DNA of 64,000 nucleotides from Byssothecium circinans (lineage: Eukaryota; Ascomycota; Dothideomycetes; Pleosporales; Massarinaceae), in assembly GCA_010015675.1 (NCBI GenBank), contig ML977019.1, forward strand, positions 48,237 through 112,236, written 5' to 3'. The stretch's first letter is position 1, and every line of letters starts with the position of its first letter. A model generated the notes under the pieces. That model searched no databases, was not told the DNA's origin, and saw nothing but the letters and a program-made list of their open reading frames with translations. A program made the translations under genes and the position numbers. Below, one piece after another: positions 1 through 11,650 of the stretch.

Positions 1-24
1 AGAGTGATGACAGGTATCACGTGT

Positions 25-56
25 TTACGGGCCGTAGCTACGCCTACGGCCCGTAA
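25..56. repeat. Perfect inverted repeat (hairpin)
   Basis: Two 13-base arms (TTACGGGCCGTAG at 25-37 and its exact reverse complement at 44-56) flank a 6-base loop. The next 90 bases carry related CGTA-rich words. It could be a transposon end or a regulatory palindrome. No partner terminus is visible in the window. Confidence 0.7.
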
Positions 57-330
57 TCAGCTTTTTTTAAGCCCTCCGTACGTAAGTAGCTCTAATTTGA
101 CCCGTAACGTACACCTCATGAGCTCATACGTAGCGTAGTACGGACTGTTGGACACGCTGTCGATGGCTACGCAAGCATACACACATATATTGCCATTAAT
201 CCCCGTTGACTGGCATCCAACGTTACCACATCCACCCTCAGCTTACGCACCTTCTACATTTCACAATCAATCGAACCGAGTCACTTCGCAACCGACCTCT
301 TCCCTGGAGAACTTTCAAACAACAACCGTC

Positions 331-492
331 ATGTCAGTCGCCGATCATCTCTGGGCTGTCCTTAAAGGGGAATCCCCGGCCTGGATTCCGCTGACCTATG
401 GGCTTGGCTACATGATTGTGGGGGGCTATATCTTGAACTGTTTACTTCTTGCGAACGGGGAGAAGAGGAATAAAAATCAAGGGAATTTGTAA
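331..492 (+). CDS. Small single-TM protein, hypothetical
   Basis: A 53-residue reading frame starts at an ATG preceded by ACAACCGTC, a reasonable fungal start context. An in-frame upstream ATG at 148 would add 61 low-complexity residues and is less likely. Residues about 18-42 form one hydrophobic segment (WIPLTYGLGYMIVGGYIL), followed by a short charged tail (GEKRNKNQ). This is the layout of a small organelle or ER membrane protein, but I do not recognise the family. A consensus donor GTAAGT lies at 489, inside the last codon, so the true C-terminus may be spliced. An exon from about 572 would replace the last residue with a short tail ending FGSKGT. Function unknown. Confidence 0.45.
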   Translation: MSVADHLWAVLKGESPAWIPLTYGLGYMIVGGYILNCLLLANGEKRNKNQGNL

Positions 493-1631
493 GTCCTGCG
501 CAGACCTCGAGACGCGAGAGAAGCGTTGCTGATTGGAGGAAGGATGAAAAAGAGCGAGAGCGGATGCAGTGGGTCTAAAGGTACTTGATTAAGCTATGTA
601 GAGTTCTATAGGAACTAGCTATGTCGGAGATGATATCAATAAAGCGCTCTGAAGCCTAAGTTGAAGACTATCAGAAAGTATTGATCAATGAGAAGCTGTC
701 AGATCTCTGTTACGACGATGTGAAAGTCTACCTTTTCTGCTACGACTCTGTTGTGCGTAAGCGATGTGAAGGGTTAGGGTAAGAAAGTCACTGGAAGGGA
801 TGGTCGTTGGTGTGGGGTGATGTTGCGGCACAGGCACGCTTCGGTGCCGATAAGCGCATGCAGCAATGTTTTCCATGTCGCTTACATGTGACGGTGACAT
901 AGCTTTAAATTGGTTTTGCTACGCCGTACCGCTACCTCCGGCCACGTCGTGATAGAGTGCAGGACGCGTTGTCCAACCTGCAACCAACTCTGTGCTTGCT
1001 TGCCCCCATAATTAAAGAACCGAACTATGTATGCACCTGAGGGATTTTTACCTTCCTTGGAATTATCGTCCGAGAGCTCACCGGCCATCGACAACATCGA
1101 CAACAGATACCGGAGACCGAGCAGAAAGCTTGGGAAAGCCCACCGGAGAATGCGTTGTGAGATAGGTAGGCCGCGACCGTCGCCTATTGCGTGACCACTT
1201 CTCCGCCTTTTGCCATTGTAGCGAGCGTTGTGGTGATAGGAAATCCCAATGCGTAATTGCTTGGATTTGCAGCGAACCTTGTGGTAGTTGATGAGAGCTG
1301 CTGCAAGCCGCGGTGTCTCACGCCGAGCTGCGGCCTTGGAGCACTCTATAGTCCACTGGATGCAGTCTCTCTGCATAAGAGGTCAACACACTGTGCGCCC
1401 ATATTCAACATAGATAGTTAGGAGTACATATGTCTTGAGTATGTCGGATTCTCCCGCAGCTTGCAGACGTTTGCGTCCCTCGACTACTGGGGTGATGTAG
1501 TCAACTAACTTGTGCATGGCGCCACTCCAGCGCATGACTGCTGCGGCAGCAATGCTGTACCATTTTCATGTTGGTCGGTTCTGCGAACCGAGAAGCTTAA
1601 CTTACGGAGATGAACTTCGGGCACTGCCTCG
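493..1631. other. Intergenic, no supported gene
   Basis: Open frames exist on the minus strand (for example 882-1376), but they lack a recognisable domain, a convincing start context or splice structure. I see nothing I can support as a gene here. Confidence 0.5.
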
Positions 1632-2700
1632 CTATTTCAGCGGCGGCCACTGCGTCTCCGAGATATCGTAAGGCCGCATCGACACATCTACGTTGGTTAT
1701 CTGAAGTCTTTTAGTGTCATATTTTATTGTGATATAACGCAATGTGCCAATATTGTCCCGATAATGACTCGGGCGTTCGGCTCTTCGACTACTGCCTTCG
1801 CAAACATAAAAGTACCGACTGCCGTCCATCCTAATTATAACGTTAGCCGCAGGCCAGATGTTTGTGAGGTATGAAAGACATACCACCGTCCTTTTTAGCC
1901 CCCTTTGCAAGTTCCGTGATAAATGCTTGTTAGCTCTTCTCGTTAATGGTGGGTCGCCTCGTGTTGAGTTGCATCCGGAGAAGGACTTTGATGACACACT
2001 TCGGGATGCTGATGTCAGGATCCGGTTCTCCATATTTGAACTTGTAGATTATATGGTAATGCATCAAACGCTAATGGTCATCAGCGGACTTTCAGCAGGC
2101 CCAGGAGGAAAAAACGACTCACATCTGTCATAGCTTCATGGAAAGATAGTGTATCTTCACTGGCAGTGCAGATAGCCTCGACGTTCCGCGGATCACTCGC
2201 GAGGGTTTGATACTCTCCCATTGACGGTATGGCAAAAGTCAAGCCGGCACCAAGTTAGCTACAGGCCGTGAGAATCGGGGTTGAGCCACCCAAGATGAAG
2301 TCAAAATCTTTGAACCATCGTCGAATAGGATAAGGTCTCGCTTCGATGCCCGTGTGCTTTTGCTGGAGCATGATTTTGTGTACTCGATAATGACAATGAC
2401 CGAGTGTCACTTACATATCGCGTCTAGGTCAAACCCCAATAACACCACTTGCTCTCCGTATCACAAACAAGGCTAGGACGCAAAGATAATATCGCGGAAG
2501 TGCTGTCCAACGAGGAGAGTAGCGTCTCGCACAAGATCTTGCAACATGGTGATTGGGATGGGTGTAAATTTCAGCCGCTTGACTGCAGCGTGGTGATGGT
2601 ATGGTACATAGGTAATTGGCAAGGCTGTTAGACTTGAGATCCGCTCGAAAATATTGGCTAGACTGAGCACTGTTAATTGAGTTCTTGCGGTCTATCATGG
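1632..2700 (-). pseudogene. Decayed gene of unknown family
   Basis: The minus strand carries protein-like stretches broken by stops. About 2660-2473 reads as an amphipathic segment (with LVRDATLLVGQHFRDII). After two stops, the same frame continues with VVLLGFDLDAIC near 2420. About 2340-2110 reads as VPALTFAIPSMGEYQTLA and then SFHEAMTDV, followed by a plausible donor. A 133-residue open frame follows at 2033-1632. The composition looks like real protein, but no single model joins the parts, so I read this as a degenerating gene. The family was not recognised. Confidence 0.3.
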
Positions 2701-3230
2701 TAGCCCTCCTTCAACCTGGCCCGAGCCCCCATTTTCGGCGCACCGGAGTCGACGTCCCCCAAGCACTCGCAGCTTCAGGATGAGGGCGGCGTGGCCCATT
2801 GATTCATCACTACCTATGACATGGCGTTGCCGCCAGAAGGTCAGATCTCCCATACAATCCTTGCGAAGGCTATGATATGAGGTATATGCTATTAAATAGA
2901 GTGCGGCAAAGTACGAGCGAATAGCCCGGCTGAGCTGCGTTTGGGGGTCGCCTTAGTGTGAGGCCTACCACGGGTGGTATATCGACGGGGACCAATGCGG
3001 ACGTTCCAGGCAACCGGTACAATGTGGCACGACCTGCACACCTCAGTCTACAAGGGTTGCCACATTCACTCCAACATGCTTTTGCTATGAGGGCTGTGCC
3101 GCATGCGTTGACTGCTTGGCATTCCCAGAGCGCGTCCCGTCGCCCACCCTCACTTACCGATGCTTGTTGACAACACACATATTCTCCTTCTTCTGAGTGA
3201 CAAGGCTACCGCTACACTTTTCAGAACACC

Positions 3231-4969
3231 ATGGTTTCGCAAAACACGGTCATCACCATCGCTGCGCTCGCAGCCACTGGCTTCGCGTATCTCGTCTGGG
3301 CCACGTACCGCCATCGTTCGTTCATCAATCGCCTACGCAAGCAAGGCTTCGTGAGTGTCGCACGTCCACCTTGACGAAAACAAGTCTAACAGTATCATAG
3401 CCAATGCTTGATGGCTGGAGCTGGTTCTTTGGCCACTCCTTTGCGCTTCTTCGTTACGCAGGCCGCTTCCCGCCTCTCGCAAACATCGGAATCCTCATGC
3501 TGGAAATTAGCAAGGAATTTACAGACACGGAGATGTTCCTTCTCGATCTCTGGCCAAGCTATCCAGCCTCCGTGGTTGTCTTCAATCCGGAAGCAGCCAA
3601 TATGGCAACACAGCAATACGCACTCCCGAAGCCGCCCATGGCTGGAGACTCGGTTGAGCCAATCGTCGGCGGTCCCAGCATTCTCTCCATGAACGCCGTT
3701 GATTGGAAAAAATGGCGATCTCTTCTCAATCCTGGATTCAGCGCCCAGAGTCTGATGAATCATGTACCTTTCATCGTGGACTGCTGCGAGGTCTTCGGTG
3801 ACAAGCTCCGCGCTGATGCTGGCAAGAGCGTTTTCTCTCTCCACGATTACGCGACGCGTCTAACTTTTGACGTCATCATGAAAGTTACGCTCGACTCCGA
3901 CATCAACTACCAACGCTCCGAGCATCTTCTTCCAACGGCTATCAACACCATCACCCGATGGCACTCTTTTTGGGATCCCCGAGTTCTGATGAATCCTCTT
4001 CGTCCCATCATTCAGAAGTATTACGGTCGAAAGATGGTCAATTACATTCAGAAAGAGTTGCATCGCCGCTTCGAGGAGCTCAAAGCCGAACGGCTATCAT
4101 CGAGGGACACGAAGCCAAAGCGACCCCTTTCCGTTATCTCGCTTGCATTGGAAGCGTACATCGCGGAGAACAAGGAGAAGAACATCTTGCAGACAGCTAC
4201 GCTGGACAAGGAGTTCGCAGCAATTGTCTCGAACCATATCCGGCTCTTTTTGTTTGCCGGTAACGATTCAACGTCGGCCACCATCGTGTTCGCTCTCCAC
4301 ATGATGTCCCAAAATTCCGATGCACTGGCCAAATTGCAACAAGAGCATGACAGCGTATTCGGAAACGACACTTCCAAGACGGGATCTCTGTTAAAGGCCG
4401 ACCCTTACCTGATGAATAAATGTCGCTATACTTTGGCCTTCATTAAGGAGACGCTTCGAATGTACCCTCCTGGAGCCAACATGCGCTTGGGGAACGCGGA
4501 AGCTAAGCTGCCGGCATTGAATGGACAGATTCTTTCTACGGAGGGTCTCAACGTCATCCTAATGCACCTGCCCATTCACATGAACCCTAGAGTTTGGCCG
4601 AAGCCAAAGGATTTCATCCCTGAACGATGGTTAGTTGAACCAGGCCATGAGTTGTACCCTCCCGACGGGGCATGGCGGGCCTTCGACATAGGACCTCGAC
4701 GCTGCATAGGCCAAGAGCTGTCACTCACCGAAATGCGCATTGTACTGATCATGACGGCCAGGACGTTCCAGTTCAAGTCAGCTTACGAGGAGTGGGATCA
4801 GATACGAGCGCAGCAGGCAGGTATGTGGCAGAAGATGATGGGGCTGTTCGGAAAAGCAGAGATGAACACTGTGTACGGGGACAGGGTTTATCAAACCGAG
4901 AAGGCAGGTACTCATCCCTCAGAAGGGTACCCTTGCCGTGTAGAAGTTTTGGACACCAAGAATCGATAG
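3231..4969 (+). CDS. Cytochrome P450 monooxygenase
   Basis: Two exons, 3231-3350 and 3401-4969, separated by a 50 bp intron (GTGAGT...ATAG), give about 562 residues. The ATG sits in a strong context (CACCATGG). The first 25 residues form an N-terminal membrane anchor, so the enzyme should be ER-bound. P450 signatures appear in order: I-helix AGNDSTS, ExxR as KETLRM, the PERF-like FIPERW, and the heme loop FDIGPRRCIGQ with its cysteine ligand. All key residues are present, so it looks active with NADPH-P450 reductase. The C-terminus (GDRVYQ...PCRVEV) resembles CYP59-type enzymes of polyketide pathways, a tentative placement. The substrate is unknown. The next gene downstream is a broken transporter, which suggests a remnant of a metabolite or detoxification locus. 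Confidence 0.93.
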
Positions 4970-5906
4970 AAAGACTGGATTAGTATCTATCACTGGAGAG
5001 ATACCACGTTGACAGTAAATATAACGAGGAACTTCCATATCCATTTTGCATACAATAAATCTTGCTAAGTCTTAAGCTCCAGCATGAATCTGAACTACGA
5101 CTACTTTCCACCGGATCATTTTGAGCACTTCAAATACAACACGCTTCCTTCCTCTATGCCCGCCTCTTCCCACGCTGCCCTTGTCCTCACGTGGTGCTGC
5201 AATCGTACTCTGACCTTTTTTGTGCTCGACCCATTTCCGCACTTCAGCGCTCTGATGGGTGTGCGCCCTTTAGCCCCGTTTATCCATCCTCATCATGCTG
5301 TGCATCATTCAGTCGGTGACCTTTTTAGGCTCGGCCCGATCCTTATCTGACGGCGTCATTGACTACGGTACGCTGGCGGTCGCTCCCATGTTCATTATTG
5401 CGTTATCCCCGCAGACCAAAAGGCATCTGTATTTGGCCCAGACAGCATGACTGAGGCAGGTATACGGTACTTCTGACACCTATCATTTATTTTGGAATCC
5501 GAAAGTTCTATTGTTGCTTCTGTCAATAAAAAATATGTAGATTTTGCAGGCAGAGGGTATGCGCCGGGAAACTACGCCTTGCTGTATTTCGGGACTATGC
5601 CACTCCCTGCCATGTCAGAAGCTGTGGCACGTATCGACCGGTGATGTTGTTTCCTGTACATGGCAGCTGTCTTGCTTATCTCGAAGCCCGTGTTCTATAT
5701 CCCAGCGTGGGTCTGTGTCGTTAACCCGCATCCCAACAAAACAACATGTATACAGATGCCATCTGTTGATGCTTACAATCTAACGTGCACCCTAACCTTC
5801 ACTAACCCTTGTTTGAGTCTCATTCAAGATGGCTCTTTACTCTCTCCATACCCTCCACGCTTCAGAGAACCTCGAGTTTTGCACGACACCAGACAAACTG
5901 ACGATT
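4970..5906. other. Intergenic, no supported gene
   Basis: This holds the P450 3' flank and the upstream region of the MFS pseudogene. Short open frames at 5084-5350 and 5544-5783 lack domains and conserved-looking composition. Nothing else is supported. Confidence 0.5.
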
Positions 5907-7987
5907 ATGGCTGATACTCAAGTGAACTCAGAAGCACTCGTTGACGGATCGAACCGCGTGGCCGAGAAAGAGACATACAGCGAGCGTATCATCGCCTTCA
6001 GAGCCTGCTGTACCTGCTCCAACGTCTAGCCCCTCCTAAAACATGGAATCTGTCCATCATAACGTTTTCCCTTGCCCTTGAAACGTTCCTGGTAGCACTG
6101 GACACGTTGATGTTGGAATCGCTATCCCGACCATCACTTCGCAATTCCGTTCATTGAACGTCATCGCTTGGTATGGGAGCGCGTATCTCATCACCTTAAC
6201 TGCTTTGCAACCATCATTTGGAAGAGTGTACAAGCTGTATAGCGCAAAGGCGACATATCTGGTTTGCGTTGCGATCTTTGAAGGTGAGCTCCCTATAGTA
6301 TGTTGCATCAAACTTGTTGTTGATCACTTCGCAGTCGGCTCGATCATTTGTGCCGCAGCCCCGAAGTCAGCAGTCTTCATAGTTGGTCGGGCTATCGCAG
6401 GATGTGGAGCTACGGGTCTTTTCCAAGGCGCCTTGAACATCGTGACCAATACCGTGCCTCTTGAGAAGCGTCCAATCTATCTTGGTATAGTGATCAGCGT
6501 TTGGGGCATCAGTATCTGTATTGGTCCTGTTCTCGGAGGTGCGTTCACGCAGGAGGTCACTTGGAGATGGTGTTTCTGGATGTACGTTGATCAAACCCTG
6601 CTTCGAGCGATGCGGCGTGCTAAACGAACACTAGCAATGTTCCCATCGGTGCTGTCACCTTCGTGCTTATCTCCATTTTCCTCAAGACCGGCATCAAGAC
6701 GAAGACGCGCCAACCTAGAAGCGTACTGAATCAGTTGATCAGACTAGATCCTCTCGGCGCTGGAACCATTATCGCAGCTATCGTCTGTCTATTTCTGGCT
6801 CTGCAGTGGGGCGGACAAACGAAGCCTTGGAATTCTTCCACCGTCATTGGGCTATTCGTTGGTGCCGCGTTGTTGTTGTCTGTTTTCTGCTTCCTTCAAT
6901 GGAGGATGGGCGAGGATGCGACTACACCATTGCGCGTTCTCAGGCAAAGGTCGATCCTGTTCGGTTCTCTGTTCCTATTCACTAGTGCAATGTCCGCATA
7001 TATTGTGAGTGTTCTGTCGGTGGTTGCATGCGGTCTGTGCGCTAACATCTACCAGTACGGTTACTATCTCCCCATCTACTTTCAGTCGATCAAAGCCTCG
7101 TCTCCAACGAAGAGTGGTCTTGAGTTCATGGCCCTCGCTCTTCCACAAATTGTCTTCATTGTTGTAGCTGGCGCAGTCACTACACGATGGGGCTACTATG
7201 TAAGCATGGTTCTATCGTAGAGGCCAGCGATATCTTGTACTTACACACTGAAGGTACCATATTCGATACTAGGAACAGCGATTCAGCTTGTAAGATCCGG
7301 GCTTCTGGTTACACTCGATGCAGACACATCCACAATCAAATGGGCTTTATACATGGTAATTACCGGTATCGGCACCGGTATAGGTGTAAATCTCCCTTAC
7401 ATAGCCGTCCAGGTTGTGTTGAAGTAAGTTCATCATATGCTGTGCTGCCTACGCGATGCCACAAGCTAAGGAGGAAGTGTAGGGAGGAGGATGTTGCAAC
7501 AGGTAATGGTAAGAACTTAGCTCGATGACTGCTAATAAGAGGATTGTGGCTAACTTCTATTGCAGCGATTGCCCAGTTTGCATACCAACTCGGAGCGTAG
7601 GTTGCGATGTGTTATTTCTTCTTTTCTTAGCAAACTAACTCGGAGCGCAAAGCCATTGGGTTGACCATCGGCCAAACCCTATTTCTCAATAAACTCACTT
7701 CCGAGGTGGGGAGGAGGACTCCAGAAGTACCACCTGCTGCTGTTATCGCGGCTGGAGCACACGGCCTTCCTCAGCTCGCTTAGACACCACGCCTGCTCCG
7801 CGTACTGCGACAAGCTTACGCGACGGCGATTCGGAGCTCGATGATCTTTGCGGTTATAGTGGTGGGTATCGCATTGCTTTTTACGTTTGGGTTGGAAAAT
7901 CTGAACGTCAAGAAGACGGCGAAAAAGCGGTCTGAGGAGAAAGGCGTCGGTGATGGCGAGGACGGCAGAGCGGCCAAGGAAGGTTGA
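5907..7987 (+). pseudogene. MFS transporter (DHA14-like), broken
   Basis: The fragments reconstruct a 14-TM drug/H+ antiporter-like protein. They include a TM1 segment (TFSLALETFLVALDT), GRAIAGCGATGLFQGALNI, GPVLGGAFTQEVTWRW, EEDVATGNAIAQFAYQLG and GLTIGQTLF. Fungal introns can be placed at 6284-6334, 6582-6634 and 7005-7055, with others after 7200. Three lesions stand out. The ATG frame from 5907 closes at 6029 before TM1. A one-base shift near 6110 separates TM1 from GIAIPTI, with no room for an intron. An in-frame TAG lies at 7781-7783, before a well-preserved last TM segment and basic tail. A further one-base inconsistency sits near 7597. The preserved introns and motifs suggest recent loss. 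An intact relative would export toxic or secreted metabolites. Confidence 0.85.
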
Positions 7988-8324
7988 GGTGTGGCTCATG
8001 TCTTCGCGTCTTTGGTACTTAGGCAAAACGATACCGTTGATTCATCGTCGATGCATTACTCAATTGATAGAGCCTACCACTGTATGCAAAGAATTGAAGT
8101 AAAACGGCCAGAGCCTGAGGGAGGAAGCACGAGATATCAAGAAGTTTATCATCGAGTCTGGAGAACAGGGCGGGGAGGGAAGTGTGTGGAGTGCTTTGTG
8201 ATTTTGGAATCATTCCTAGTGAAGCATACAAGAGGCTCTTATTTGACTGACTTGGAAAATGGCACTCGTTTAGCAACACGGAGCCTCTAGTGCATGCTTC
8301 AAAAGCTACCTTTTGACTGCAGAC
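7988..8324. other. Convergent spacer, no gene
   Basis: A short spacer between the end of the transporter pseudogene and the stop codon of the minus-strand DUF5695 gene. No supported feature. Confidence 0.5.
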
Positions 8325-11021
8325 CTAGCCCTTCACGATCCTCACAGTCGCAGCCCCATTCGAAAGATTCACCACAAATCCACCTCGTTCCCTCGCTGCT
8401 CCATCAACCTTGAACCCCGTTCCCTTCAACCACACCACCGCAGACTTGGCCTGCACACCCGAAGTCGTCGCCGCCGGCGCAACAGTCACCTCAAGAACAC
8501 CGGTATCCTTCGCATACACCACTCTCTGGAACACACCCGCGCTCAATTCCGCCTTCACTCCGAGTCCAGCGACAAAGACCCTTCGTCGAACAGCGTCGCG
8601 CGGTTCCGCGGTAATGGTATTGGCGTTGGATGCAGAATCGATGAGGTTGCCACCGAAGACGATGTCGCCGTACTTGGCAGTATTGGGGAGGATGTATGTG
8701 CACTGGCCGAGCGCGAGACCGAGGAACCCAGGACCATAGTCGCCGCTATACGGGTCCCATTTCAGGAGATCGGGGAAAGAGTGGAATGCCGCGGACGCGA
8801 AACCTTCTTGATCGATGTTGGTCAATGGCGCAGAGCTTCCGCCATAAGCAACACGCAGCAAATACAAGTCAGTTGGGTTCTTTTCAAAGTGGGAGAGAAG
8901 CGGCAGCGAATTGAGACCGGAGCCATAGTGGTGCAGTTGACGTTCAAACTGTCTGATCTTTCCGCCGTAGACAAAGTCCCAGTAACGACGCGCATTGCCG
9001 TTCCATCCCCAGTGTGCGACAGTAGGCATGTATGCGAGAATACTGTTGACGGTCTTTGTAGCAGTGGCTGTGAGACCAAAGTAATTAGACCAGTAGTACA
9101 CGCCTTCCTGTCCTGTGCTGTCCCAAGCCATTTCGCTTCCGTAGGGGACGGCTTGCGTGTTCCACAGATTTGCGCGGTATTGCATCGTGGTTTCGAGAGC
9201 TTTGACTTGGGTCGTCATGTTCTCGCGCTTCAGGTCTTCGAGCAGCTCGCCGAGAACTGTCTCTCCCATGAGTCCGACGAGACCGTAATCACAGTTCGCT
9301 GCTCGGTTAGAGAGACAGTACTGTGTGGTGTTGTACGCGCGACCGAGGTACCAGGACCAGTCGGCGCGGAGCTTTAGTTCGGAGTAACCTCGTGCCACGC
9401 GGTAAAGTGCCCAATATGTAGCGACGGGGTGGACATAGTTGTACGCTCGTCGGGTTGTATACGCCCGTTGCTTGTTCCAAGATGTCCAGGAGGTCCAGTC
9501 AAAGGATCTGTCATAGGCGTACTGAGGCACTGCGGCGGGTTCGTAGAAGAAAATGCTCGCTGCGACTCCAAAGGCACCGTTCTGCTGGATAACATCGGCA
9601 ACAGTGTCGTGAACGAAGTTATCTAGTTTGGCGACCTCGCCTGCCTCGGGCTGTATAAACTCTTTCATGGCGGTCGCGAGGTACGCGCCAGTGCCACCTT
9701 CGTCGCTGAGACCCGCAATCCATACCCTGGAATCTTGTCCCACGATGCGGTTGAGTTCTCGGTCGTAACTCATGATAGATGGTGCTCTACCAAATGGATC
9801 GGAAGTGTTTGTGAAATATGCGGCGGTTGTGAAGAAGCGTCCAAGATCTGCGAGCGTGGATGTGGTCGTCTTTGGAATGAAGTAGTGCACTGCTTGCTCT
9901 TTCCCATCCGCGTATGTGACGGTGACCCGTGTTCGACCCCATGTCTTTCCTGTCGGGACCAGCTTGTATGCCTGTCCAGCCACGGACGGTGCGGTCACGT
10001 CAAAAGCACCAGCAGAGTCGATTGAGGTTACCGCTGCACCGTGGGTGAGGTACAAGCGCGCTGTGAGATCGGTTGGGACGACGTAGCCAGGAATTCCAAC
10101 GGCCAAAGGGGTTCCGCTCGAAGTGACAGCATCTTCGATTGTCTGAATGGAATTTGCAAGAACAAACTTCACACCCACCGAGTACACCTCGCCAGCTTTC
10201 AAAGTCTTGCTCGTCGGGGTGTTCCAAGGAGCAGCATTCCTCCACTCGTTCTGAGCCCAGGCCAGACTGTGAATTTGCCACTCATAGTTGCCCTCAAATG
10301 TTTGCCCTTGGTAGCCAAAGCTTCCCGAGCGTTCAGGAAGAAACCTCCAAGCCTCAAATCGCGTCGAGGCAAAAGGAACAACGACGAGCGCGTTTCCGGT
10401 ACCTTTGAGCGGTGAAACTCGAACATATCCTGCCTGGAGTCCGATATAGGGATCGGCTAGGGAGCATTTTGCTTGCGTGTCCACGGCAGTTCGGTCCGAA
10501 AAGATGTTGTTGATGCTGAGAGGCAGCCCAAGGCTTCCTAGCTCAACACTGTTGGAGGCTGTATTTGTGATGTTGAAGCGAAGGGCCACGTCGTTACCCT
10601 GGGTAATCCATTCCCTAGTGATCTTCAGCGGTAAGTTACTGCCCAGTGTAGGAGCGAGGTCGGCTGCAGCGATGACGCCCGACCCAAGGCCTGTGAGAGC
10701 AGTCACAGCCCTCCGGGAGGTTGAAGAGTCTATGCTCGTCCATGTCGTAGTTCCAGCATTTCGGTAACGGATGGTGATGTCGCCAGTATGGTGCATTCCA
10801 TTCGCGGCAAGTTGCGAAATGACGTCAAGTGGGAGGAAGTCGAAGTTGGAAGATGCGCTACGGAGCGATGCGATGGTTTGAGAAGCTTTCACCAATTGGC
10901 CGTTGAATGCATTGGTGTTGAAGTTGGTATAGCCTTGGGCGACGCCCAGGTCATCCTGAGCATCAACAAAGCGTTGCAGACTGATCAAGGCCGCGAGGAA
11001 CACGTTTCGAAGGGCCAACAT
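8325..11021 (-). CDS. Secreted DUF5695 glycosidase-like protein
   Basis: One uninterrupted frame of about 898 residues is read from the ATG at 11021. A second in-frame ATG at 11051 adds ten residues but buries the signal peptide, so I prefer 11021. The first residues (MLALRNVFLAALISLQRFVDA) form a secretion signal. The body matches my memory of the fungal DUF5695 family, which resembles six-hairpin glycoside hydrolases; it is aromatic-rich (WAQNEWRNAAPWNTP, FDWTSWTSWNKQR, YYWSNYFG). It is probably an extracellular polysaccharide-acting enzyme, with substrate and catalytic residues unknown. Its 3' end faces the broken transporter. Family assignment is moderate; the existence of a secreted protein is strong. 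Confidence 0.85.
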   Translation of the reverse strand: MLALRNVFLAALISLQRFVDAQDDLGVAQGYTNFNTNAFNGQLVKASQTIASLRSASSNFDFLPLDVISQLAANGMHHTGDITIRYRNAGTTTWTSIDSSTSRRAVTALTGLGSGVIAAADLAPTLGSNLPLKITREWITQGNDVALRFNITNTASNSVELGSLGLPLSINNIFSDRTAVDTQAKCSLADPYIGLQAGYVRVSPLKGTGNALVVVPFASTRFEAWRFLPERSGSFGYQGQTFEGNYEWQIHSLAWAQNEWRNAAPWNTPTSKTLKAGEVYSVGVKFVLANSIQTIEDAVTSSGTPLAVGIPGYVVPTDLTARLYLTHGAAVTSIDSAGAFDVTAPSVAGQAYKLVPTGKTWGRTRVTVTYADGKEQAVHYFIPKTTTSTLADLGRFFTTAAYFTNTSDPFGRAPSIMSYDRELNRIVGQDSRVWIAGLSDEGGTGAYLATAMKEFIQPEAGEVAKLDNFVHDTVADVIQQNGAFGVAASIFFYEPAAVPQYAYDRSFDWTSWTSWNKQRAYTTRRAYNYVHPVATYWALYRVARGYSELKLRADWSWYLGRAYNTTQYCLSNRAANCDYGLVGLMGETVLGELLEDLKRENMTTQVKALETTMQYRANLWNTQAVPYGSEMAWDSTGQEGVYYWSNYFGLTATATKTVNSILAYMPTVAHWGWNGNARRYWDFVYGGKIRQFERQLHHYGSGLNSLPLLSHFEKNPTDLYLLRVAYGGSSAPLTNIDQEGFASAAFHSFPDLLKWDPYSGDYGPGFLGLALGQCTYILPNTAKYGDIVFGGNLIDSASNANTITAEPRDAVRRRVFVAGLGVKAELSAGVFQRVVYAKDTGVLEVTVAPAATTSGVQAKSAVVWLKGTGFKVDGAARERGGFVVNLSNGAATVRIVKG

Positions 11022-11051
11022 GGTCGCGAAGCACTCTGCTACTATGCTCAA

Positions 11052-11650
11052 GGACGCTCATGGGGTACTTATGCCATTGCGAGGTGGAGAAATGCATGCT
11101 GCAACATTCCATTACGTTGATATTGCGAGGTGAGAGCAATGCACGGTTCGACTAGCGTAGTCCATCAATGAGGAGAAGATGCCGAGACGAGTGTATAACG
11201 GAGGGTGATTTGTCCGCCGCACGGGAGAAGAGAATGGCGAAGGCTGCTGTGATTGGTGCTTTTGCCGGTGGAAGCATTCTACGCATATTAAGCCGCTGCA
11301 CGATCACCAGATGAAGAAGGTTACAAGAAGGTACAATAGCATGAAGGTCTGAACTTTAGTAGTTCAGTAAAAGTCGCATTCGTATACCATCTTAAACGCC
11401 AGTCATGCCGGATTCCATCCCATAGCACCCCAGCCAGCCAGCCATGCTAAGCCTAGCAAGCAGTACCATTATCCCGCCAGTTCGCACTGTGAAGAAAACC
11501 CAAAAACAGAGGAAGAAGTCTATACGTCGCAGAGTGTAGTCTATCCCGCGCTCACGCTATGCAGTATCGGATGCCGAAGAGCACAATGCCGCTAGACGAA
11601 TCGAGTCGAGTTCTGTCGATAGGGACAGCCGTTGTCGAAGAAGGAAACGG
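11052..11650. other. Upstream region of the DUF5695 gene
   Basis: This stretch holds the promoter side of the secreted glycosidase-like gene and the 3' flank of the small gene ending at 11651. I see no coding frame or clear regulatory motif. Confidence 0.4.

Noticed and set aside
8313..9377. 354-codon plus-strand frame opposite the DUF5695 gene
   Set aside because: It lies fully antisense to a coherent secreted protein and its translation has no domain-like pattern; it is a shadow frame.
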